From contig CAZCEC010000017.1 in NCBI GenBank assembly GCA_964497615.1, positions 1-64,000 of the forward strand: a stretch of 64,000 nt of DNA, read 5' to 3'. The notes beneath the pieces were generated by a model. That model was not told where the DNA came from. It made no database searches and saw only the letters and a list, made by a program, of their open reading frames with translations. The stretch is from CAZCEC01 sp964497615 (lineage in GTDB: Bacteria > Chloroflexota > Anaerolineae > Anaerolineales > UBA6663). Made by a program: the position numbers and the translations under genes. Numbering within the stretch: the stretch's first letter is position 1; every line of letters starts with the position of its first letter. Of the stretch, positions 1 through 6,288 are shown in pieces.

Positions 1-112
1 TCCGCCCATCTTACCTTGGGCCTGCCGAAACGAATTTAGATGCAATTGCCCTGCGCGCCGCCATTGATTATTCGCCGCAAGAATGACATACTCTCTCCAT
101 GGAGCAACGACC

Positions 113-631
113 ATGACCGACCTCGAAGACTTCCGCGCCGAAAAAGACGAGCACTTCAAGCACAGCCCCCACTCCCCCCTCACCCCAGAGCAGCGCCGGT
201 CCTTCACCGGCCTCAGCTACTTCCCCGAGAACCCCGCCCTGCGCCTCGAGTTGGCCGTCGAGGCATTCGACCCCCAGCCCTCCATCGAAATGCCCACCTC
301 CACTGGCGCCGTCCAGCGCTACAAGAAGTACGGCCGCTTCACCTTCACCGTGGACGGCCAACCCGCCGCCCTCACCCTCTACTCCGGCGAGCACGGCTTC
401 TTCCTCCCCTTTGTGGATTCCCTCGCCAACACCAAAACTTACGGCGCCGGCCGCTACCTCGAGCCCGAGCCCCTCGGCGGCGGCCGCTTCCTCGTGGACT
501 TCAACCTCGCCTACAACCCCTACTGCGCCTACAACGACAGGTGGAGCTGCCCCCTCACGCCGTTCGAGAACCGAGTGAAGGTGGCGGTGCGGGCGGGGGA
601 GAAGGTCTTTACTGGCGCGATTCACGAGTAG
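113..631 (+). CDS. DUF1684 family protein
   Basis: A 172-residue soluble protein of the DUF1684 family, whose biochemical role is not established. The N terminus carries the FRAEKDEHFK block (about residues 7-16). The C terminus carries the family hallmark DFNLAYNPYCAYND (about 129-142), then WSCPLTPFEN and RAGEK. I chose the ATG at 113 because GGAG lies 8 bases upstream; an in-frame ATG at 83 would add 10 residues without a ribosome binding site. No signal peptide or membrane segment is visible. Its last about 30 codons recur, diverged, at 1380-1469 and 3437-3526, so this is the only complete copy of a triplicated 3' end. Base composition matches the GC-rich backbone, unlike the genes just downstream. 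Family call is confident; function is unknown. Confidence 0.85.
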   Translation: MTDLEDFRAEKDEHFKHSPHSPLTPEQRRSFTGLSYFPENPALRLELAVEAFDPQPSIEMPTSTGAVQRYKKYGRFTFTVDGQPAALTLYSGEHGFFLPFVDSLANTKTYGAGRYLEPEPLGGGRFLVDFNLAYNPYCAYNDRWSCPLTPFENRVKVAVRAGEKVFTGAIHE

Positions 632-649
632 GGCTCAGGTCTTTCGTAG

Positions 650-692
650 GACAGCACTGTCGTCGCAGAAGACTAATAGGCGCAGTGCTGTC
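650..692. repeat. Inverted repeat after the DUF1684 stop
   Basis: Perfect 10-base arms GACAGCACTG (650-659) and CAGTGCTGTC (683-692) flank a 23-base centre. No T-run follows, so it is a poor intrinsic terminator. A degenerate version sits at the same distance after the second DUF1684 3' end (arms about 1488-1497 and 1521-1530; the right arm differs by one base), so the hairpin travels with the repeated unit. It could be a recombination site or an RNA structure. Confidence 0.6.
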
Positions 693-732
693 TATTACAA
701 TTGAGGCTTGGTGCTCTGTTAAGGAGAAGAAA

Positions 733-1245
733 ATGATACCCGATTACAGCCTTGTAGATGGGATACACCAGATAGTCAGGAACAACAACTACGAGTTAGA
801 CAAACAGCAAAAACTGGCGTATGTGATAGGCCGAGCAATCGGCGAATTGCCTGACGAAATCGTGGATAGATGCTCCTTTCGCTTGCTGCATCGCGGCAAG
901 CTTGTTGAAGCCGGTAGCACGGACGGTCAGTACATTAGTGTCATTATCGGGAACAATTTACTTTTCAGAGCACCTGCGTATACCGATAGAGGAAGCAACC
1001 CCAAAGAACACGACTTGTTTCTGATTTATCCGAAGCAAATGCTGGGTCACAAACTCTTCCGTGACATAAGCGTCGATGAGCGCAACATCTTTCCTTTTGC
1101 GCGTATTGATTGCATCAACATTGGCCTGCAGCTTAACGATGTGGCCGATTTGTCCAACGAACACTGGAAAAGGTATAAAGACGCTTGCCTAATGGCCGCG
1201 CCAATCGGCGCGTCACCCGGGCGGCAATCGAACATTCGAATTTGA
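733..1245 (+). CDS. Hypothetical protein, lower-GC insert gene 1
   Basis: A 170-residue protein that I do not recognise. The ATG at 733 has a consensus AAGGAG six bases upstream; the longer in-frame extension to position 40 overlaps the DUF1684 gene and is spurious. The body is a mixed helical and beta soluble protein with no signal peptide and no clear catalytic motif. The GC content is visibly lower than that of the flanking genes, consistent with horizontal acquisition. The last about 15 residues look unnatural. In a shifted frame just downstream (about 1200-1319) there is a glycine-rich hydrophobic stretch, LIGGAIGGALLNLY, ending at a stop at 1317, so the true C terminus may have been lost by a frameshift. 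The gene lies between DUF1684 3'-end copies one and two. Confidence 0.6.
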   Translation: MIPDYSLVDGIHQIVRNNNYELDKQQKLAYVIGRAIGELPDEIVDRCSFRLLHRGKLVEAGSTDGQYISVIIGNNLLFRAPAYTDRGSNPKEHDLFLIYPKQMLGHKLFRDISVDERNIFPFARIDCINIGLQLNDVADLSNEHWKRYKDACLMAAPIGASPGRQSNIRI

Positions 1246-1349
1246 TCGGCGGAGCCATTGGTGGGGCACTGTTGAACCTCTATAGAGCGACCAAAATTGA
1301 CTACCAGATTACAGGATAGCCCGCCAGCACCCGAGCGGCCAGTAGCATT

Positions 1350-1469
1350 GGACAATATTCACCGCTGCTACGCCCAAATTGGAGCTGTCCGTTAACTCCA
1401 CTTGAGCATAGGCTCAAAGTACTCATTCGTGCGGGCGAGAAGGTGTTTCCGAGCGCGATTCATGAGTAG
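1350..1469 (+). pseudogene. Second copy of the DUF1684 3' end (fragment)
   Basis: From 1380 the sequence reads 29 codons and a stop in the DUF1684 frame (WSCPLTPLEH, then RAGEKVFPSAIHE). Twenty-two of 29 residues match the intact gene at 113-631, and similarity continues about 60 bases past the stop, including the hairpin. Just upstream (1350-1379) it matches the third copy, with one base deleted, but not a full DUF1684 gene. There is no start and no N-terminal domain. About a quarter of residues differ, so this is an old or separately acquired copy, not a fresh target-site duplication. Together with 1246-1349, which holds no gene I can support, this accounts for the gap before the next gene. 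Confidence 0.8.
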
Positions 1470-1703
1470 TGCTCAGGTCGGTCGTGGGACATCACAGTCG
1501 CCGCAGACTCCCAGTAGGCGCAGTGCTATCTGATCCTTGGGATCACAAGCAACTTCGCTTAAAGCCCACCAACAGGATGCATGTCTCAGGAAATAAAAGA
1601 GGAACCCACGAGTTTTACCTTGCCGAAAGAAAGCGCGTTTTCTCTGAAGGCCGATCGACCACCATGAAGGACCGAAGCTCACTTCAACAACGGAATCGCA
1701 ATA

Positions 1704-2666
1704 ATGGACAACGAGTTCGATAATTCTGTTCACGAGCTGAACAACCAGGTTCGAGAATTGATCAACGTCCCGCGCAAGCACTATCAATTGCGACAAGACG
1801 TAGCGTTCTTTTCTCAGCTCTGTAGCTCGCTTGATGTAATTGGCGATACTGAAGAAGCGATTGCCGCTTACCACGGTAAGGAGTTTGGTGCGAGCAAGGC
1901 TGCTCACTACCTTGCGCTCTACGGAGTCCTGCAGGCGATTTATGTGCAACAGGATGCTGTATTAAATCTCAGCGAATCCCTCGGGATCCGAGAGAAAATC
2001 GACAACTACCCTGGGCTGAAAGCAGTTCGGGAACTGAGGAATGACGTGGCTGGTCACCCTACGAAGCGCGATAAAGCGAAGGGTTTGCCCACAACTTATC
2101 ATCATGTGTCACGGATGACGCTTGGGCATTCCAGCTTTACCCTGCTTACTTTTTTCAGTAGCGGGGCACCATTTAAGGTGCGGCGCATTGACATGCTGCA
2201 ACTGATCGCAGAACAAAAGAAGTATATATCCACCGTCTTAGTAGGTCTGGTTAGCAAGCTCGAGGCTGAGGATAAGGCGCACAAGGATGCATTTCGCATG
2301 GAAAAACTAGTCGACATATTTCCCCTTACAATTGGTTATACACTAGAGAAAATAGCCGAGGGTGTGCTGAAGGATAACTATGCAGAACTTGCGCCCGCCC
2401 ACCTTGAGCAACTTGAAGAAGTATTGCGAAAGTTTCGTGAAGCGGTCGGCCATAGAGATAAGGACTTTTACGAATCACTAGAAGATGACTACAAGCTTGT
2501 CAATCATTGCATAGAATACCTTGAGGGTTTCTTTCTCAAAAAGGAGCAGGGTGTAACAACCGAGGGTGACACGTTTACAGCCCAGATCTTCACAACGTAT
2601 CTACACGACCAAGTTGAGGTGATGAAACAATACGCCAAGGGAATAGATGACGAGTATGCAGACTAA
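1704..2666 (+). CDS. HEPN-like helical protein with two Rx(4-5)H motifs
   Basis: A 320-residue, largely alpha-helical, soluble protein with no signal peptide. Two segments carry the R-x(4-6)-H arrangement typical of HEPN domain RNases: RNDVAGH (R112 to H118) and REAVGH (R245 to H250). Each sits at the end of a predicted helix, preceded by a long helical stretch. This suggests either two HEPN domains or one domain plus a degenerate repeat. HEPN proteins often act as RNA-cleaving toxins or effectors in phage defence; that role here is inference from the motif and the island setting. The ATG at 1704 has only a weak upstream GGA. GC is about 45 percent by a rough count of one line, far below the backbone. 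It shares a repeat-bounded segment with the nuclease-like gene downstream. Alternative: an uncharacterised conserved protein with chance motifs. Confidence 0.55.
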   Translation: MDNEFDNSVHELNNQVRELINVPRKHYQLRQDVAFFSQLCSSLDVIGDTEEAIAAYHGKEFGASKAAHYLALYGVLQAIYVQQDAVLNLSESLGIREKIDNYPGLKAVRELRNDVAGHPTKRDKAKGLPTTYHHVSRMTLGHSSFTLLTFFSSGAPFKVRRIDMLQLIAEQKKYISTVLVGLVSKLEAEDKAHKDAFRMEKLVDIFPLTIGYTLEKIAEGVLKDNYAELAPAHLEQLEEVLRKFREAVGHRDKDFYESLEDDYKLVNHCIEYLEGFFLKKEQGVTTEGDTFTAQIFTTYLHDQVEVMKQYAKGIDDEYAD

Positions 2667-2845
2667 TGTCTATGCAAGGCTTAGGTCCGCATGTAACATT
2701 TGCCTTGAACAAAGGATGGCTGAACACTTGAGAGAGCAGCCAGTGCAACAAACCGTTTAGCCTGAACACTCGAAATAAGCCATTATCGCAATCCACATCA
2801 CTGAACAATTTTCCGGGCTTTGCTAGGCACATCGGCAAGAATTCT

Positions 2846-3340
2846 ATGAAACCCATCGAGATCATCCGATCTAAACGTGAGCATCTCGCACGACTCTCGA
2901 ACAAACATGGCGCTGTAGGTGAAGTTGGCGCGCTCGCCGAGATGCCCAACTTGATCCCACGGCCACGCGGCAAAGAATTGGCGACATTATTAGCCGCCTT
3001 GCTAGCCAGCGGAGTGGTGATTAAGGGAACCGCCTTTGATGCGATCTTGCTGCCGAGCGGAGACACGGTGGATTTTACAAATGCTGCTGATGTTCAGGCG
3101 AAGCTGCCTTCAATGGTGTTCATAGAAGTGAAGACGGCGAACCAGCCGCGTGTTGGACACGACTTTTCTGGCTTCTTCTTTGCGCTAACTGAAGGTGAGA
3201 TTGCAGCAGCTGAGGCTTTAGGGACACGGCACCGCGTGATGTTGTACAACAATCTGACAGGCAGGATAGTCATGACGTCCATTCCGGATTTAGTTGCACG
3301 TGCAAAATCCTTAAATTGGCAACTGTCGCTGCAGTTGTAG
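2846..3340 (+). CDS. PD-(D/E)XK nuclease-like protein (DUF3883-like)
   Basis: A 164-residue protein with a restriction-endonuclease-like core. Acidic FDAILLPSG (about 64-72) is followed by the strand VFIEVKTA (about 91-98), which supplies the E-x-K of a PD-(D/E)XK active site. The later FFFALTEGEI and a terminal RVMLYN strand resemble DUF3883-type nuclease domains found in plant NO VEIN-like and bacterial defence proteins. I see no DNA-binding domain and no methyltransferase nearby. The start at 2846 lacks a clear ribosome binding site. GC content is lower than the backbone. It is separated by 179 bases from the HEPN-like gene and lies in the same segment between DUF1684 3'-end copies two and three, so the two may form one module. 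The nuclease fold is fairly well supported; its target and role are not. Confidence 0.6.
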   Translation: MKPIEIIRSKREHLARLSNKHGAVGEVGALAEMPNLIPRPRGKELATLLAALLASGVVIKGTAFDAILLPSGDTVDFTNAADVQAKLPSMVFIEVKTANQPRVGHDFSGFFFALTEGEIAAAEALGTRHRVMLYNNLTGRIVMTSIPDLVARAKSLNWQLSLQL

Positions 3341-3403
3341 TATAGAACTCTATTGATTACCACCTCACGGCCAACTGCCCCAGCACTTGGGCAGACGGCA
3401 GAG

Positions 3404-3526
3404 TTGGACAATATTCAACATCGCTACAACGACAAGTGGTCGTGCCCGCTCACCCCATTCGAGAACCGGCTCAAAGTGCCCATTCGTGCCGGCGAAAAGC
3501 TCTTTCCCGCTGCCAGCCATCCTTAA
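3404..3526 (+). pseudogene. Third copy of the DUF1684 3' end (fragment)
   Basis: An open stretch in the DUF1684 frame: about 11 diverged codons, then 29 codons beginning WSCPLTPFENRLKV and ending in a TAA at 3524. Twenty-one of 29 residues match the intact gene and 22 of 29 match the second copy. Upstream, the sequence shared with copy two includes TTGGACAATATTCA. No N-terminal domain is present. Its stop overlaps the stop of the convergent esterase gene, so this copy marks the right edge of the low-GC insert region and the return to GC-rich backbone. Confidence 0.8.
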
Positions 3527-4455
3527 GGGCCGCGCCCTTCCTCCAGCGGATGCGCCACAAAGAAATCCCACATCGTCCGCGTGGCATCAATATCCTGCGT
3601 CGTGCTGCCCGTGATCCATTCCGGCAGCGGCTCACCCCCCGGCCACGTGTGGCCGCCGCCCTCGATGGTGTAGAACACCACCTCCGCCGCGCATTCGGCG
3701 TAGGCCGCGCCGCTCACCGCCCCGCTCCTCGGCAGCGCCAGCGGCTCGGCCGCGCAGCCGTTCCGGGCCGCCAGCGTGCTCACCCACCCCGCGATGTCCG
3801 GCAGCCCCGCGGCAAAGCTGTCGTCCGCCCCGCCCGCGAACGGCACAATCGGGTCGGCCGTGCCGTGGAAGATAACCGCCGGCACCGGCCGCGTTGGCGC
3901 GCACTGCTCCCAGGCATAGCCGTAAGCCCCCGCCACCATCCCCACCGCCGCAATCCGCTCCGACAGCGCGCACGCCAGCACAAACGACATCCCCCCGCCA
4001 TTGGACAGCCCGTTCGCATATACCCGCGCCGGGTCGATGTTGTACTCGGCGGACAGCGCCTCAATCAAGTCGGAGATGAAGGCGACGTCAGGCGCGGGGT
4101 CCGCCGGGTTCATCCGCCCGCCCGCGCGCCAGCGCAGCGGAAAGCGCGTCCCCGCCGGATACACCACCAGGAACCCCTGCTCATCAGCCAGGTCATTCCA
4201 GCGGCTGATCTGTGCCTGATGCGCCGGCCACTCCGCAAAGCCGTGCAGCGAAAGCACCAGCGGCGTTGGGCGCGCTACGTCGTAGCTGGCCGGCACATAC
4301 AACAGGTACTCACGCCGCTCCCCCGCCGACACCAACTCGCCATTCGTCCGATTGATCAACCGGAAACCCACCGCCGCCGCCACGCCCAGCGCTGCCACCA
4401 ACCCCACCCCAACGAGCCCCATTCGCGTCAGCCGCTTTCGCATCTCTTCATCCAT
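3523..4455 (-). CDS. Secreted PHB depolymerase / feruloyl esterase-like hydrolase
   Basis: A 310-residue alpha/beta hydrolase of the LpqC / poly(3-hydroxybutyrate) depolymerase family. It has a charged N terminus and a hydrophobic helix (MGLVGVGLVAALGVAAAVGF), so it is exported or membrane-anchored. The catalytic triad is recognisable: Ser in GLSNGGG (about residue 155), Asp in FHGTADPIVPF and His in EGGGHTWPGG near the C terminus. The family hydrolyses polyester or acetyl/feruloyl ester bonds outside the cytoplasm; the exact substrate is not predictable. The ATG at 4455 is followed four codons later by another possible start at 4443; longer upstream readings are low-complexity shadow. It is a single gene, convergent with the DUF1684 fragment. 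Confidence 0.85.
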   Translation of the reverse strand: MDEEMRKRLTRMGLVGVGLVAALGVAAAVGFRLINRTNGELVSAGERREYLLYVPASYDVARPTPLVLSLHGFAEWPAHQAQISRWNDLADEQGFLVVYPAGTRFPLRWRAGGRMNPADPAPDVAFISDLIEALSAEYNIDPARVYANGLSNGGGMSFVLACALSERIAAVGMVAGAYGYAWEQCAPTRPVPAVIFHGTADPIVPFAGGADDSFAAGLPDIAGWVSTLAARNGCAAEPLALPRSGAVSGAAYAECAAEVVFYTIEGGGHTWPGGEPLPEWITGSTTQDIDATRTMWDFFVAHPLEEGRGP

Positions 4456-4590
4456 TCCCAGGTTCCGGGCCGCGCCGCCCGGCACCCACCATTGTCCCGC
4501 ACTGTTGGCAAGCGTCCAAGCGGCCCAGGCACATCCCCAAACGGCCTCCGCGCCGCAGTCGCCGCCTCCACCCTGTCCGTCATACCCGAC

Positions 4591-4887
4591 GTGAACCTGC
4601 GCCTTGTCCAACGCGTCGTCTGCCCGCCCGGCCAAACACTGGAATACCGGGAGCTTGGCCTGGTCACCTACACCGACTCGGAAGGCACGCACAATGCAGC
4701 CAACATCTCCATCAGTTGCGTGTCCAGCGACGGTACACGCACGGAGGGGAGGGGCACCGCCGTCATCAGCGCGCTGCTGGCGCTGTACTTCGTGATCTTT
4801 TTCGTGCCCCTGCTCATCGCCGGCCTCCTCTTCCGCCGGTCCCTCCTTCGCCGCAACTCCGCCGCCGCCCCCTCGCCCACTCGCTGA
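4591..4887 (+). CDS. Small membrane-anchored protein, possibly 5'-truncated
   Basis: The plausible coding part spans about 98 codons. An extracytoplasmic region contains two cysteines about 40 residues apart (in VVCPPGQTLEYREL and SISCVSSDGT). It is followed by one strong membrane helix (AVISALLALYFVIFFVPLLI) and a basic tail. This resembles short Cys-x-Pro-Gly membrane proteins I associate with Chloroflexota, but those normally start with a membrane helix. Here the upstream sequence reads through without a convincing start, so I give the GTG at 4591 only as the first sensible in-frame start. It may be a truncated remnant divergent from the esterase gene. Function unknown. Confidence 0.4.
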   Translation: MNLRLVQRVVCPPGQTLEYRELGLVTYTDSEGTHNAANISISCVSSDGTRTEGRGTAVISALLALYFVIFFVPLLIAGLLFRRSLLRRNSAAAPSPTR

Positions 4888-4901
4888 CCGCCGCCAACCC
4901 C

Positions 4902-4930
4902 TTGACACACTAGAAATTTTGTTCTATATT
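4902..4930 (+). promoter_or_regulatory. Near-consensus sigma70-type promoter
   Basis: TTGACA (4902-4907), a 17-base spacer and TATATT (4925-4930), in a sudden AT-rich pocket just after the preceding gene. It points toward the URO-D gene starting at 5299, which would give a leader of about 360 bases. Confidence 0.65.
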
Positions 4931-5298
4931 ATCCCCACAACCACCGCTGCCCCGCCCCCTCGCGCCGCAGCGTGCTTTGCGTCCCACCTTACCAACTCCA
5001 TCCGCCCGCCCCCGCCTGCCGGATATGCCAGATGGCTGCCAGATAGGCCCACACCCGAAAACCCCTTGATTCATAGGCGTGTACCAGATATGCCGGATAT
5101 GCCGGATTAAATCGGGGGGGGGGTCGGCCGAAGGCCTCCAGGCGCGAATTTTGCGAAGCACCCCGGAACAACGTGAAGGGGCCATTCGCCGGCCCTCGCC
5201 GGCCATTCGCCGGCCTTGAACTCCCGCCCAACCAGTGCTACGCTGAACCCAGCCGCCCCGGCCCCTCCCCCGGCCAGCGCCCACTCCCCGAGGCCCCT
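4931..5298 (+). other. Long untranslated leader with short iterated motifs
   Basis: No supportable gene lies in these 368 bases. The stretch holds repeated ATGCC(A/G)GAT units near 5025 and 5090-5106, a run of nine G near 5115-5123, and direct repeats of CATTCGCCGG (about 5184-5216) rich in the palindrome GCCGGC. A 63-codon open frame starting at 4919 is made of these repeats and has no ribosome binding site, so I do not call it. If the promoter at 4902 is used, this is a structured 5' leader of the URO-D gene. I do not recognise a known riboswitch. Confidence 0.45.
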
Positions 5299-6288
5299 AT
5301 GACGCCCCCAGCCGAGACCCCTCGCGACCGCTTCATCGCCGCCCTCGAGCGCCGCCCGCCCTCCGGCCGCGTCCCCACCTTCGAGCTTGTCTTCTACCTC
5401 ACCATGCAGGCCTTTGGCCGCGTCCACCCCTCCCACCGCGACTACCGCCAGTGGTTCCAGATGGAAGAGCACGAGCGCCAGCTTCACCGCCAGGACATGG
5501 CCGATATCTTCCTCGCCACCGCCCAGCGCTACGAGCACAGCGCCATCTTCGTCCACCCCAACCCGGACGACCCCGACGAGAGCGCCCGCCTCATCGACCT
5601 CATCCGCGACCGCAGCGGCGACCGCTACTTCCTCATGCGCCACGGCGACGCCACCTTCAGCATCCCCGACGGCGCCTCCATGCTGGACTTCTGCTGCCGC
5701 CTCAAGGACGAGCCGGACAAGGTCAAAGCCGAAGCCGCCGCCCGCGTGGACGAAGCCCTGCGCCTGGCCGAGCGCCAGCAGCGCCGCGGCGGCCTCGATG
5801 GCTACGCCCTGTGCGCCGACTACTGCTTCAACACCGGCCCCTTCCTCAGCCCGGCCCAGTTTTCCGAGTTCGTCGCCCCCTACCTCCAGCGCCTCACCCA
5901 GGGCTATCGCGACCTGGGCTTCTACGTCATCAAGCACACCGACGGCAACATCATGCCCATCCTCGACCAGCTCCTCCAGACCGGCCCGCACGCCCTGCAC
6001 TCGCTCGACCCCCAGGGCGGTGTGGACCTCGCCGAAGTCAAGCGCCGCTGCGGCCATCAGGTCTGCCTGATGGGCAACGTCAACTGCGGCCTGCTCGATT
6101 CCGGCACCGACGAGCAGGTCATCGAGTCCGCCCGCTACGCCCTGCGCCACGGCATGCCCGGCGGCGGCTACGTCTTCTGCACCAGCAACTGCGTCTACAC
6201 CGGCATGCCCCTCGCCCGCTACGACCTCATGCTCGACGTCTGGCGCCGCGAAGGCCACTACCCCGCCGCGGGCCCGCTCACTTCATGA
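5299..6288 (+). CDS. Uroporphyrinogen decarboxylase (URO-D) superfamily protein
   Basis: A 329-residue TIM-barrel protein of the URO-D superfamily, which also includes cobalamin-dependent methyltransferases of the MtaA/CmuA/MtbA type. The start is an ATG at 5299 followed by RDRFIAALER, the usual first helix. The middle carries GYALCADYCFNTGPF, then IKHTDGNIMPIL (about 212-223), LMGNVNC and VFCTSNC. The His plus two downstream Cys is a pattern used for zinc and thiol activation in the methyltransferase branch. No haem pathway genes are nearby and two more superfamily members lie within 9 kb, so methyl-group transfer from an unknown methylated substrate is likelier than haem synthesis. That is inference. 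Its stop overlaps the end of the convergent adhesin by 11 bases. Confidence 0.85.
   Translation: MTPPAETPRDRFIAALERRPPSGRVPTFELVFYLTMQAFGRVHPSHRDYRQWFQMEEHERQLHRQDMADIFLATAQRYEHSAIFVHPNPDDPDESARLIDLIRDRSGDRYFLMRHGDATFSIPDGASMLDFCCRLKDEPDKVKAEAAARVDEALRLAERQQRRGGLDGYALCADYCFNTGPFLSPAQFSEFVAPYLQRLTQGYRDLGFYVIKHTDGNIMPILDQLLQTGPHALHSLDPQGGVDLAEVKRRCGHQVCLMGNVNCGLLDSGTDEQVIESARYALRHGMPGGGYVFCTSNCVYTGMPLARYDLMLDVWRREGHYPAAGPLTS

Noticed and set aside
540..1530. Integron attC sites around the DUF1684 3' ends
   Set aside because: The expected GTTRRRY and RYYYAAC cores are not present at the right positions and no integron integrase is in the window; the repeats are partly protein-coding.
1469..1723. 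An 84-codon plus-strand frame starting in the second DUF1684 copy
   Set aside because: No ribosome binding site, overlaps the HEPN-like gene start and reads through repeat sequence.
3436..4887. A 483-codon plus-strand open frame opposite the esterase
   Set aside because: Most of it is the antisense shadow of the esterase in high-GC sequence, rich in Arg/Pro/His. Only the last about 98 codons look coding.
4919..5110. A 63-codon frame ending in MPDMPD in the leader
   Set aside because: Made of the iterated ATGCCGGAT motif, lies at the promoter -10 region and lacks a ribosome binding site.
4931..5298. A cobalamin or SAM riboswitch before the URO-D gene
   Set aside because: I see no B12-box-like or SAM-type conserved core; the stretch is dominated by short repeats.
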